Part shown: positions 1-8,313 of the stretch, piece after piece
Numbering within the stretch: position 1 is the stretch's first letter
Layout of the letters: every line of letters begins with the position of its first letter
Source of the DNA: JAVBPB01 sp031549965
GTDB taxonomy: Bacteria; Bacillota; Clostridia; Lachnospirales; Lachnospiraceae
NCBI GenBank assembly: GCA_031549965.1
Contig: JAVBPB010000009.1
Location: 1 to 45,022, forward strand
Length of the DNA: 45,022 nt
Reading direction: 5' to 3'
Made by a program: the position numbers and the translations under genes
Notes under the pieces: model-generated
The model's database searches: none
Seen by the model: the letters and a program-made list of their open reading frames with translations, nothing else
What the model was told of the DNA's origin: nothing

Positions 1-2
1 AT

Positions 3-67
3 ATTTACAATTTAGTAATAATATTATGAATTAAAATTAGTAATAATAAATAAATTTACAATTTTAG
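3..67. repeat. AT-rich short direct repeats upstream of the chemoreceptor gene
   Basis: The first ~200 bases hold no gene. Two short words recur: ATTTACAATTT (3-13 and 54-64) and TTAGTAATAATA (12-23 and 37-48). They are almost pure AT, so chance repetition is likely. The upstream gene is outside the window. Confidence 0.35.
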
Positions 68-201
68 ATTATAATATTACATAAAAAATAAGATTTTTGA
101 AATTATAATTAATTATAACAATTTAAAAATGATTGGTCAATATTAACTTTAAATTAATAATTCCTAAATAAAATATATGTTAAATTAAACCTTAAATACT
201 A

Positions 202-230
202 TTGAAAAGAAAAAATTCATATGATATAAT
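202..230 (+). promoter_or_regulatory. sigma-A-type promoter of the chemoreceptor gene
   Basis: TTGAAA at 202-207 and a perfect TATAAT at 225-230 are separated by 17 bases. The start codon lies 33 bases downstream, with an AGGAGGT ribosome site at 249-255. No flagellar sigma-D promoter is evident. Confidence 0.75.
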
Positions 231-263
231 GTTATAATTAATAAAAATAGGAGGTCATAAATA

Positions 264-2333
264 ATGAAGAAAAAAAGAGGAAAATTGCAATCGAAAATTA
301 TGACAACGATGAATTTTTCATTTTATATAATGATTGCAGTAGTTTTCATTGTATTTTTTGGCGTACTAAATAGCTTATTACATAATAATTTAGAAACAGA
401 GTTATTACTAAAAGCTCAGGCAAATGCAGATCACATAAATCAGACAATAACAAAGTATATGACAGATATAGAGGGATTTATATTTGATATTGAGAATAAT
501 ACAGATATGTCAATAGAGACTGTTAACAAGGCTATTGATACAAAACTTTCAACTTTTCCAATAAATGACGTATCAGCATTTTATGTAGGATATGGTGAAA
601 GCAATTATTTATATGATGCACTTGGGTGGACACCTAATGCGGAATATATCGTTAAAGATAGACCATGGTATTCAAATGCACTAAATTCTACAGGACTTAA
701 TATTATTACATATGCTGACGCAGCAACAGGTATTTATGCAGTTTGTTTATCCTCAAAGATAAATTCAAGCACAGGTGAAAATGCAGTTCTTGCAATTGAT
801 TTAATTATATCTACAGCATTTGAATCTAACAAAATGACGGGAGATTTTGAGTATTTCTTTGTAGAAGATTCTGAAGGAAAGATAATTTATCACCCTAATA
901 AGGAATTTATGCCTCATGATGGTAAAACCACCCTACTTCCTGATGCACTTAAGAGCTATAAAAGCCTCGATACATTATCAGAAAAATCAATTACTAATAT
1001 AAAAGATTATGATGGAAAAGAATATTCGTTTACAGTAAATGAAGTTAAAAACGGTGGATTTAGAATATATACAGGCATTCAGACTCAGGTGGTTAATAAA
1101 AGCATAGCACAGATATTTATAATTGGAATTGTATTAGTTATGATATTGGTTACTGTGTTTTCAGTATTTTCATATACATACTTAAATATTACTATAGCTA
1201 AGCCTATTAATTTTATAACAAGATATTTATCAGACACTGCAAATACTGGTAATCTTGGAATTGTAGAAGAACGTAATGATGAATGTGAAGTATTTGCAAA
1301 AAGAAATGATGAAATAGGTGAGATGGTTAAAGCATCTAATAGCTTATTTGAATTAATGAAGAGTCAGGCACAAACACTAAAAACAATAGCTGAGAAAGAT
1401 CTTGACCAGTACATAACATTGCGTTCGAATAAATCAACAGTTGATTTGGTTGCTGCTGACTTACTGGATAAATTAAATGAAGTAATGTCAGAAATTCAAA
1501 ATTCTTCAACACAGGTTTCATCTGGGTCAAGACAAATTGCAGATGGAGCACAGGCATTGGCAAGAGGTTCATCAGAGCAAACTGTTGCAGTAGAAGAACT
1601 TTCAAACACTATTTCAAATGTTGCGGGTCAAACAAAACATAATGCAATGATGGCTAATAAAGCAGCAGATCTTGCAACTACAATAAAGATTAATGCAGAA
1701 AAAGGTTCTGTTCAGATGGAACAAATGATGCAAGCGGTTAGCGAGATAAGTGAGGCAAGTAAAAACATCAGCAATGTCATAAAGGTAATTGATGATATTG
1801 CATTCCAAACTAATATTTTAGCTCTTAATGCAGCAGTAGAGGCAGCTCGTGCAGGAGCTCATGGTAAAGGTTTTGCTGTAGTTGCAGAAGAAGTTAGAAA
1901 TCTTGCAGCAAAAAGTGCGGAGGCGGCTAAAGATACAGGAAGCATGATTGCAAATTCAATAGAAAAATCATCTCTTGGAGCTATGATTGCACAAGAAACT
2001 TCTGGATCATTATCAGACATTGTAAGCGGTATTAATGAAAGTGCAGCAATTGTAGGCGATATTGCCAAATACTCTGATGAACAGGCGGATGCGATTAACA
2101 GAATTAATGATGGTATTAGTCAAGTAGCAAATATAATTCAGCAAAACAGTGCAATGAGTCAGGAGAGTGCAGCAGCAGCACAAGAAATGTCTACCCAAGC
2201 GTTAGTACTTCAAGAAGTTACAGCTCAATTCAAGATACGTGGGGAACAACAAAACCCAATAAGCTATATAAATAAAAGAGAGACTTCTGTGAAGAGAAAA
2301 AACATAGAAATAGATATGAAAGATAAGTATTAA
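264..2333 (+). CDS. methyl-accepting chemotaxis protein with Cache sensor
   Basis: Membrane chemoreceptor of 689 residues that passes extracellular ligand signals to CheA/CheW. A first membrane segment is at about residues 17-42. An extracellular Cache-like sensor follows (about 45-280), containing the family-typical DRPWYSNAL stretch. A second membrane segment is at about 283-307, then HAMP (about 310-370) and a long coiled-coil signalling domain. The conserved hairpin tip (IDDIAFQTNILALNAAVEAA, about 510-530) is intact. The gene has its own promoter and a terminator, so it looks monocistronic. The ligand cannot be told from sequence, although the Cache class commonly binds amino acids or small organic acids. 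Its presence implies a motile cell. Confidence 0.95.
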   Translation: MKKKRGKLQSKIMTTMNFSFYIMIAVVFIVFFGVLNSLLHNNLETELLLKAQANADHINQTITKYMTDIEGFIFDIENNTDMSIETVNKAIDTKLSTFPINDVSAFYVGYGESNYLYDALGWTPNAEYIVKDRPWYSNALNSTGLNIITYADAATGIYAVCLSSKINSSTGENAVLAIDLIISTAFESNKMTGDFEYFFVEDSEGKIIYHPNKEFMPHDGKTTLLPDALKSYKSLDTLSEKSITNIKDYDGKEYSFTVNEVKNGGFRIYTGIQTQVVNKSIAQIFIIGIVLVMILVTVFSVFSYTYLNITIAKPINFITRYLSDTANTGNLGIVEERNDECEVFAKRNDEIGEMVKASNSLFELMKSQAQTLKTIAEKDLDQYITLRSNKSTVDLVAADLLDKLNEVMSEIQNSSTQVSSGSRQIADGAQALARGSSEQTVAVEELSNTISNVAGQTKHNAMMANKAADLATTIKINAEKGSVQMEQMMQAVSEISEASKNISNVIKVIDDIAFQTNILALNAAVEAARAGAHGKGFAVVAEEVRNLAAKSAEAAKDTGSMIANSIEKSSLGAMIAQETSGSLSDIVSGINESAAIVGDIAKYSDEQADAINRINDGISQVANIIQQNSAMSQESAAAAQEMSTQALVLQEVTAQFKIRGEQQNPISYINKRETSVKRKNIEIDMKDKY

Positions 2334-2348
2334 AATTTATAAATCAAG

Positions 2349-2400
2349 ATGAGTTTTATATAGTCTTAAATAGACTTTGTAAGACTCATTTTGTATTTTA
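2349..2400 (+). terminator. terminator after the chemoreceptor gene
   Basis: ATGAGT (2349-2354) pairs with ACTCAT (2384-2389). An inner AGTCT/AGACT stem lies between them. The T-rich run TTTTGTATTTTA follows. Confidence 0.6.
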
Positions 2401-2418
2401 CATGAAAGGAAATATCAT

Positions 2419-2625
2419 ATGTCTGTAAGAAAAAAATTATCTTAATCAGCTTCAGCATTCAGTGAGATTGTTACAATGAATAAAAATGAACTGACAATAA
2501 CATATGAAAGTTCAGTAGTGGATAATTTTATTGAATTAAGCAATAATCCGTCAGTAGAATCTGATTTGCCTAAGCCATTACCACCAGATTTATTATTAGA
2601 AAAACTAAATCAGTTTTTGTATTAA
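2419..2625 (+). pseudogene. broken small ORF with an in-frame TAA at codon 9
   Basis: From an ATG at 2419 behind an AAAGGA ribosome site (2405-2410), the frame reads MSVRKKLS, then TAA at 2443-2445. It then continues open for 59 more codons to TAA at 2623. The downstream part has ordinary protein composition (for example ESSVVDNFIELSNNP) and a proline-rich stretch near its end. A shorter ORF could begin at ATG 2476, but it lacks a good ribosome site. I do not recognise the family. The likeliest reading is a decayed remnant or a small gene with a recent nonsense mutation. The rest of the 406-base spacer holds the chemoreceptor terminator and the gdpP promoter. Confidence 0.4.
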
Positions 2626-2654
2626 ACTTTATTAATCAAAGAAATTTGTTAAAT

Positions 2655-2683
2655 TTGACTATATCATTTTGTTATGATATAAT
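2655..2683 (+). promoter_or_regulatory. promoter of the gdpP-rplI-dnaB operon
   Basis: TTGACT at 2655-2660 and TATAAT at 2678-2683 have a 17-base spacer, followed by a 56-base leader to the gdpP start. Confidence 0.8.
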
Positions 2684-2739
2684 ACTACTTACACACAAAA
2701 AACCAGTAAAATATTCATATTACTAAGGAGTAATAGAAG

Positions 2740-4785
2740 ATGAATAAATTATATAAACAAAAAGGAAAGTTAAATTCATACATAAAACTGCCGGTATGGT
2801 TTAGCATACTGCTTATTATCATGGATATTAATATTTATTTTGTCAATATAAAAGCAGGAATTATTGGCTCAGCATATATATCAATATATATTATCAGTTC
2901 AGTAATAGGATATTACATTAAAAGGCAGAATATATTGAAAGAAATGATTTCATTTGCGGCAAGCTATAGTCAGGTTCAAAAGGCACTTATGAAAGAATTG
3001 GCTATTCCGTTTGCTATAATTGATGTAGAAGGACGCTTACTGTGGGGCAATGAAGAATTTATGAATCTTTTAGAAAAAGAAAAACCAGCAAAAAAATCAA
3101 TAACAAATATTTTTCCGGAAGTAACAAAAGAAGCATTACCTAAAACAGATAACAAAGAAAGCTTACATGTTATATACGATGACAAAAACTTCAAAATAGA
3201 TATGAAGAGAATTAGTATTGAAGACTTTGATATCGTAAATGATAATGATGATTTTGGCTTAGATACAAATGCATTAATAGCTTTTAGCCTATTTGATGAG
3301 ACAGAGATAAACAGATATATAAAAGAGAATAAAGAACAACGACTAATAGTAGGGCTTATTTATATTGATAATTATGAAGAAGCACTTGATAGTATTGATG
3401 AAGTAAAACGTTCATTGTTACTTGCACTAGTAGATAGAAAAATTAATAAATATGGCTCAAGTATTGATGGAATTATTAAAAAAGTAGAAAAAGATAAATT
3501 TTTATTAGTGTTTAAGAATAAATACTTGGCACAGATGCAGGCAGATAAATTTTCATTATTATCAGAAGTACGGACTATTAACATAGGCAATGAAATATCT
3601 GTTACATTAAGTATCGGACTAGGGGTTAATGCAGAAACCTATATCCAAAGCTATGACTATGCAAGAGCTGCTATTGATCTGGCATTAGGAAGAGGAGGAG
3701 ATCAGGCAGTAGTTAAAGATGGTGAGAGAATATCTTACTATGGAGGAAAGCACACTCAGATTGAAAAGAGTACCAGAGTAAAAGCAAGGGTAAAAGCACA
3801 TGCGTTAAAAGAATTAATTGAAGCTAAAGATAAGGTAGTAATTATGGGACATTCAATTGGAGATGTGGACTCTTTAGGTTCTGCAATAGGTATATATAGA
3901 ATAGCTAAAACTCTTAATAAAAAAGCACATATTGTTGTTAATGAAGTAACAACTACCGTGCGGCCACTTATGGACAGATTTATAAATAATCCTGATTATG
4001 AAGCGAATATGTTTGTTAAAAATGAAGAAGCTAAAGAGATTGTTGATTATAATACCCTGCTTGTTATTGTAGATGTAAACAGACCTACTTATACAGAATG
4101 TAAGGAATTACTAGATCTTACCAAAACTATAGTAGTGTTAGATCATCACAGGCAAGGGGGAGAATCAGTCGAACATGCAGTATTATCATATATTGAAACT
4201 TATGCTTCATCTACATGTGAAATGGTAGCAGAAATCCTTCAATATATTGGTGGCGGACTAAAGATAAAACAGGTGGAGGCAGATGCTATGTATGCAGGTA
4301 TTATGCTTGACACTAATAACTTTTTAACAAAAACAGGGGTTAGAACATTTGAAGCGGCAGCTTTTTTAAGAAGAAATGGTGCAGATGTTACAAGAATTAG
4401 AAAGATATTTAGAAATGATGAAGTATCATATAAAGCAAGGGCCGAAGCTGTAAGAAATTCAGAAATATATGAAAAATACTATGCAATTGCCGTAAGCCCA
4501 ACAGATGGAATTGCAAGTCCAACTGTAGTTGGAGCACAGGTCGCTAATGAACTTCTTAATATTGTAGGAATAAAGGCTTCTTTTGTATTTACAGAATTTA
4601 ATGATAAGATTTATATAAGTGCCAGATCAATTGATGAGGCTAATGTTCAGATAATTATGGAAAGACTTGGCGGAGGTGGCCACTTAAGTGTGGCAGGAGC
4701 ACAATTATCAAACTGCACAATGAAAGAAGCAATTAATATTTTAAAAATAACATTAGACAAGATGATAGCGGAAGGAGATCTATAA
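2740..4785 (+). CDS. gdpP: cyclic-di-AMP phosphodiesterase GdpP (DHH/DHHA1 family)
   Basis: Membrane-bound phosphodiesterase that degrades c-di-AMP, and so affects potassium, osmolyte and cell-wall homeostasis. The 681 residues follow the GdpP/YybT layout. There are two N-terminal membrane segments (about 15-60), a PAS-like region (about 80-140), and a degenerate GGDEF domain (about 195-335, no GGDEF motif). The catalytic DHH domain has GHSIGDVDSLGSAIG (about 370), VDVNR and LDHHRQGG (about 468). The DHHA1 domain has GGGGHLSVAG (about 644). The first metal-site motif reads GHSIGDVDS rather than the usual HKxxDxDs type, but the aspartates are present. The stop codon abuts the rplI start, so the two are co-transcribed, which is the common Firmicute order. 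Confidence 0.95.
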   Translation: MNKLYKQKGKLNSYIKLPVWFSILLIIMDINIYFVNIKAGIIGSAYISIYIISSVIGYYIKRQNILKEMISFAASYSQVQKALMKELAIPFAIIDVEGRLLWGNEEFMNLLEKEKPAKKSITNIFPEVTKEALPKTDNKESLHVIYDDKNFKIDMKRISIEDFDIVNDNDDFGLDTNALIAFSLFDETEINRYIKENKEQRLIVGLIYIDNYEEALDSIDEVKRSLLLALVDRKINKYGSSIDGIIKKVEKDKFLLVFKNKYLAQMQADKFSLLSEVRTINIGNEISVTLSIGLGVNAETYIQSYDYARAAIDLALGRGGDQAVVKDGERISYYGGKHTQIEKSTRVKARVKAHALKELIEAKDKVVIMGHSIGDVDSLGSAIGIYRIAKTLNKKAHIVVNEVTTTVRPLMDRFINNPDYEANMFVKNEEAKEIVDYNTLLVIVDVNRPTYTECKELLDLTKTIVVLDHHRQGGESVEHAVLSYIETYASSTCEMVAEILQYIGGGLKIKQVEADAMYAGIMLDTNNFLTKTGVRTFEAAAFLRRNGADVTRIRKIFRNDEVSYKARAEAVRNSEIYEKYYAIAVSPTDGIASPTVVGAQVANELLNIVGIKASFVFTEFNDKIYISARSIDEANVQIIMERLGGGGHLSVAGAQLSNCTMKEAINILKITLDKMIAEGDL

Positions 4786-5232
4786 ATGGAAATTATATTA
4801 TTACAAGATGTAAAAGCACTAGGAAAAAAAGGTGAAGTTGTAAATGTTAATGATGGGTATGCAAGAAACTTTATATTACCAAAAAAATTAGGAATTGAAG
4901 CAACAAACAAAAATATTAACGACCTAAAATTAAAAAAAGCAAATGAAGAAAAGAAACAAAAAGAAATATTCGAAGAAGCAAAAGCACTCGGTGAAAAAAT
5001 ACAAAAATCTGGAGTAGAAGTTAAAATAAAAGCAGGTGAAGGTGGAAGAACTTTCGGTGCTATTTCAAGTAAGGAAATAGCAAAAGCTATACAAGAACAG
5101 CTTTCCCTTGAATTAGATAAGAAAAAAATACAACTATCAGAACCTATAAAAACAATTGGAACTCACACAGTACAAATAAAACTGCATAAAGATGTTACAG
5201 CAGAATTAAAAGTTAAAGTTATAGAACTTTAA
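4786..5232 (+). CDS. rplI: 50S ribosomal protein L9
   Basis: Binds 23S rRNA at the base of the L1 stalk. The 148 residues match the family length. The N-terminal signature is clear (MEIILLQDVKALGKKGEVV, then NDGYARNFILPKKLG). A Lys/Glu-rich connecting helix (about 40-80) and the C-terminal domain (GRTFGAISSKEIA) follow. The start directly follows the gdpP stop, with AAGGAG at 4772-4777 inside gdpP. Confidence 0.98.
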   Translation: MEIILLQDVKALGKKGEVVNVNDGYARNFILPKKLGIEATNKNINDLKLKKANEEKKQKEIFEEAKALGEKIQKSGVEVKIKAGEGGRTFGAISSKEIAKAIQEQLSLELDKKKIQLSEPIKTIGTHTVQIKLHKDVTAELKVKVIEL

Positions 5233-5245
5233 GGAGGGAATACCA

Positions 5246-6577
5246 ATGGATGAGGCACTGATTAGAAGAGTGCTTCCGCATAGTATTGAGGCAGAGCAGT
5301 CTGTAATAGGTTCTATGATTATGGATAAGGATGCTATTATTACAGCTTCAGAAATACTTACAAACGAAGATTTTTACCATAATCAATATGGAATTTTATT
5401 TCTTACAATGATAGAATTGAATAACGAAGGAAAGCCTGTAGATCTAGTTACCTTACAAGTAAGACTAAAGGAAAAATTAGTTCCGGAAGAAATTTCTGGA
5501 TTAACATTTATAGGGGATTTATTAGCGGCAGTTCCTACATCAGCTAATATAAAGCACTATGCAAACATAGTTAAAGAAAAATCTGTACTTAGAAGACTGA
5601 TTAAAGTTACACAAGAAATTACTGATGAATGTTACTTAAATAAAGACAGACTAGAAGTAATTCTTGAGCAGACAGAAAAGAAGATATTTGATGTAGTTCA
5701 AAATAAGAGTTCGGGAGATTATGTTCCTATAAAAGAAGTTGTATTAAATGTACTTGAAAGCATTGAAAGAGCTTCAAAGAACAAAGGAAATGTAACAGGA
5801 ATAGCCACAGGATTTTATGATCTGGATTACAAAACCTCAGGATTACAGCCATCAGACCTTATTTTAATTGCAGCAAGGCCATCTATGGGTAAAACTGCAT
5901 TTGTGCTGAATTTAGCTCAAAATATAGCAGTAAAATCACATGTAACCACAGCAATCTTTAGTTTGGAAATGTCAAAAGATCAGCTGGTGAAACGTTTGTT
6001 ATCAGTTGAATCTCAAGTAGACTCCCAAAACATCAGAAACGGCTCATTAGCCGATAGCGATTGGATAAGACTGGTTGAAAGTGCCAGAACAATAGGAACA
6101 TCAGGACTGATTATAGATGATACGCCGGGAATATCAATAGCAGAGCTTCGTTCAAAATGCAGAAAATATAAACTGGAAATGAACTTAGGATTGGTTATTA
6201 TTGATTATCTGCAATTAATGTCAGGAAGCAAAAAAGGCGGGGATAACAGACAACAGGAAATATCAGAGATTTCAAGGTCATTAAAAGCCCTGGCAAGAGA
6301 GATTAATGCACCTGTAATTGCCCTTTCTCAGCTTAGCCGTGCCTGTGAAACAAGACCAGATCACAGACCTATGCTTTCTGATTTGAGAGAATCAGGAGCT
6401 ATAGAACAAGATGCAGACGTTGTAATGTTTATATACAGGGATGATTATTATAATAAGGACACAGAAAAAAAAGGAATTTCAGAGATAATAATAGCTAAAC
6501 AAAGAAATGGCCCAATAGGTACAGTAGAACTTGCATGGCTTGCAAATCTGACAAAGTTTGCCAATCTTCAAAAATAA
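5246..6577 (+). CDS. dnaB: replicative DNA helicase DnaB
   Basis: Hexameric ATPase that unwinds DNA at the replication fork. The 443 residues comprise the N-terminal primase-interacting domain (begins with LPHSIEAEQSVIGSMI, about residues 10-25), a linker, and a RecA-like motor with Walker A ARPSMGKTAF (about 210), Walker B LVIIDYLQLM and the SQLSRACETR region. No intein or insertion is present. It is the last gene of the gdpP-rplI-dnaB operon, 13 bases after rplI with AAGGAGGG at 5231-5238, and is followed by a strong terminator. Confidence 0.98.
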   Translation: MDEALIRRVLPHSIEAEQSVIGSMIMDKDAIITASEILTNEDFYHNQYGILFLTMIELNNEGKPVDLVTLQVRLKEKLVPEEISGLTFIGDLLAAVPTSANIKHYANIVKEKSVLRRLIKVTQEITDECYLNKDRLEVILEQTEKKIFDVVQNKSSGDYVPIKEVVLNVLESIERASKNKGNVTGIATGFYDLDYKTSGLQPSDLILIAARPSMGKTAFVLNLAQNIAVKSHVTTAIFSLEMSKDQLVKRLLSVESQVDSQNIRNGSLADSDWIRLVESARTIGTSGLIIDDTPGISIAELRSKCRKYKLEMNLGLVIIDYLQLMSGSKKGGDNRQQEISEISRSLKALAREINAPVIALSQLSRACETRPDHRPMLSDLRESGAIEQDADVVMFIYRDDYYNKDTEKKGISEIIIAKQRNGPIGTVELAWLANLTKFANLQK

Positions 6578-6582
6578 ATGCC

Positions 6583-6630
6583 AAAAGCACAGAAAAGTTA
6601 ATAAGAATTCTGTGCTTTTTTGTTGTTTTT
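6583..6630 (+). terminator. intrinsic terminator of the gdpP-rplI-dnaB operon
   Basis: AAAAGCACAGAA (6583-6594) pairs perfectly with TTCTGTGCTTTT (6608-6619). The T-rich tail continues to about 6630. Confidence 0.9.
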
Positions 6631-6666
6631 ACAAGATGAAAAGATGGTAAAATCTGTAAAAAATAA

Positions 6667-6694
6667 TTGCAAAAGCTCTTGCATATGTTATAAT
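6667..6694 (+). promoter_or_regulatory. promoter of the MerR-like gene
   Basis: TTGCAA at 6667-6672 and TATAAT at 6689-6694 have a 16-base spacer. The leader is about 75 bases. Confidence 0.65.
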
Positions 6695-6774
6695 ATGTAT
6701 GAGGTTATTGAAATATGCCTATTTAATTTCAATATGATAAAAGAATTAATATACAAAAAGCAGGAGGACGTAAA

Positions 6775-7521
6775 ATGAGCGAAGTTAGATTTATAATATC
6801 AGATGCAGCAAAAAAAGTAGATGTTGAACCACATGTTTTAAGATATTGGGAAGAAGAACTTAATCTTGAAATTGGAAGAAATGAAATGGGGCATAGATAT
6901 TATACAGAGGTTGACTTAAGAGTTTTTAAGACAGTTAAAGAACTAAAGGAACAAGGATTTCAACTAAAAGCGATAAAAATATTGCTTCCTGAGATAAAAA
7001 AAGGTGAAGGTTTAGACATAGACAGTATTTTACATATGAGGGAAGAATTAAATGAAAGAGTAGTTCTTTTGTCTGGTAATGAAGATTTAGGAGACAAAGA
7101 AAAAAATAAAGAAAATACCTTAGTTGAATTAAACAGAACAAATCTTTCAAACAGACAAACAAACCTTACTCCCCCTTTAGAGCAGGGTGATAAAATGCAA
7201 CAGTTTAAAAACATTATTAATAATATTGTAGTTAATGCATTAATAGAAAATAATGCATTAATGAGTGAAAACTTAAGTTCTAACGTAACCAATAATGTTA
7301 TAAAGGAAATGGATTACTTGCTTAGATTAAAGGAAGAGAAGGAAGAGGAACGTTTTAAAAGATTTGATGAAGTTATGAGAGAATTTCAGAAAAGTAGGTT
7401 AGAGATTGCGGCAACTTCTTCCAAGGAAAGGAAAGAAATTCGTAAAAGAGAAAAAATGGAAAAGAAGAAAAAAATATTCTCAAAAAAGGAAAAAGAAAAG
7501 GAAGTTCTAGAGGAAATATAA
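6775..7521 (+). CDS. MerR-family DNA-binding protein with C-terminal coiled coil
   Basis: A DNA-binding protein of 248 residues. Residues about 5-75 form a MerR-type winged helix (SDAAKKVDVEPHVLRYWEEE, then GHRYYTEVDLRVFKTVKELKEQGF). The middle is Asn/Ser-rich and probably flexible. The C-terminal third is a highly charged Lys/Glu coiled coil ending in a run of lysines. There is no effector-binding domain of the usual MerR kind. The N-terminal MerR plus long coiled coil resembles the B. subtilis chromosome-anchoring protein RacA in layout, so an architectural role in the nucleoid is as plausible as gene regulation. It is monocistronic, with its own promoter and terminator. Confidence 0.75.
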   Translation: MSEVRFIISDAAKKVDVEPHVLRYWEEELNLEIGRNEMGHRYYTEVDLRVFKTVKELKEQGFQLKAIKILLPEIKKGEGLDIDSILHMREELNERVVLLSGNEDLGDKEKNKENTLVELNRTNLSNRQTNLTPPLEQGDKMQQFKNIINNIVVNALIENNALMSENLSSNVTNNVIKEMDYLLRLKEEKEEERFKRFDEVMREFQKSRLEIAATSSKERKEIRKREKMEKKKKIFSKKEKEKEVLEEI

Positions 7522-7523
7522 AA

Positions 7524-7553
7524 GAAAGGCTGTTGTATTAACAACAGCCTTTC
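7524..7553. terminator. bidirectional terminator between convergent genes
   Basis: A perfect 13-bp stem (7524-7536 with 7541-7553) and a 4-base loop sit between the MerR-like gene and the minus-strand ferredoxin gene. On the minus strand it is followed by TTTTATATTT. Confidence 0.75.
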
Positions 7554-7575
7554 TATGTATTACTTATTCTAAAAA

Positions 7576-7743
7576 TTAAGCTTCGATTGCACCGGTTGGA
7601 CATGTAGACGCACAAGCACCACAGTCTAAACAAGCATCTGCATCAATTTCATACTTGCTATCGCCTTCTGAAATTGCATTTACTGGACATTCACTTGTAC
7701 AGGCACCACAGCTGATGCATTCATCTGTTATTGTATAAGCCAT
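7576..7743 (-). CDS. small 2[4Fe-4S] ferredoxin
   Basis: Clostridial-type electron carrier of 55 residues. Two cluster-binding motifs are complete: CISCGACTSECP and CLDCGACASTCP, each CxxCxxCxxxCP. The frame is open further upstream, but the start was placed at MAYTITDE because a perfect AAGGAGGT lies just before it and the family begins at this point. Such ferredoxins serve hydrogenase, pyruvate:ferredoxin oxidoreductase and similar enzymes of anaerobes. No partner gene is adjacent. Confidence 0.97.
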   Translation of the reverse strand: MAYTITDECISCGACTSECPVNAISEGDSKYEIDADACLDCGACASTCPTGAIEA

Positions 7744-7789
7744 TGTAAATACCTCCTTATTGTTGATATTATCATTCTCTGATAAATAT

Positions 7790-7818
7790 ATTGTAATACA
7801 TAGAGAGATATAATACAA
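7790..7818 (-). promoter_or_regulatory. probable promoter of the ferredoxin gene
   Basis: Read on the minus strand, TTGTAT (7818-7813) and TACAAT (7795-7790) are separated by 17 bases, about 47 bases before the start codon. Confidence 0.5.
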
Positions 7819-7891
7819 GTACTAATTTTAGAAACTTTTTATTAATACCAGCATATTAATATATTAACAAAAAAAAATAAAGGAGTAGGCT

Positions 7892-8128
7892 ATGCCCTGG
7901 CAAAAACAAATAGATAGTATGATTGGAGAACCTGTTGGCATTTCACTTAAAAGCGGTGAAGGAGTTTCTGGAGTTCTTTGTGCTGCTTTAGAGAATACTC
8001 TATATGTATTAGAATATCTTTATCAGGCACAATTTGCAATGAAACATTACCCCTTTGATATGGTAGAGGATGTAAATTTGTTTCCGACCTGCCCTCCTTC
8101 ACAGTCTCCAAGTCCTATTTTGTATTAA
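7892..8128 (+). CDS. small hypothetical protein, possibly Sm-like fold
   Basis: A 78-residue protein with an AAAGGAG ribosome site just upstream and a terminator just downstream, so the gene looks real. The segment IGEPVGISLKSGEGVSGVL, followed by a short hydrophobic strand, has the strand pattern of the Sm-like/DUF2642 spore-coat-associated group. That link is inference from pattern only. The C-terminus is Pro/Ser-rich (CPPSQSPSPILY). I cannot assign a function. Confidence 0.55.
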   Translation: MPWQKQIDSMIGEPVGISLKSGEGVSGVLCAALENTLYVLEYLYQAQFAMKHYPFDMVEDVNLFPTCPPSQSPSPILY

Positions 8129-8144
8129 CAATCTAAAATTATTA

Positions 8145-8180
8145 AAAAACAGTCAAATATATTTTTTTGGCTGTTTTTCA
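8145..8180 (+). terminator. intrinsic terminator
   Basis: AAAAACAGTCA (8145-8155) pairs with TGGCTGTTTTT (8168-8178) with one G-U pair. The 3' arm itself supplies the T run. Confidence 0.8.
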
Positions 8181-8213
8181 TGATAATCTATCAATTATAA
8201 ACTCAAATTAATC

Positions 8214-8242
8214 TTGAACAAATAGGTAAAAAATGATATATT
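8214..8242 (+). promoter_or_regulatory. promoter of the large GGDEF/EAL gene
   Basis: TTGAAC at 8214-8219 and TATATT at 8237-8242 have a 17-base spacer. The start codon lies about 70 bases downstream. Confidence 0.6.
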
Positions 8243-8313
8243 ATAAGGTATAAACAAACGGTTAAAAGTTCCAAATAAGAGTTTAGAATTTATTGTATGG
8301 AAGGAGAACCAAT

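Noticed and set aside
7744..7818. 80-residue form of the ferredoxin
   Set aside because: The extra 25 codons cover the ribosome site and promoter; the 55-residue form is the usual family length.
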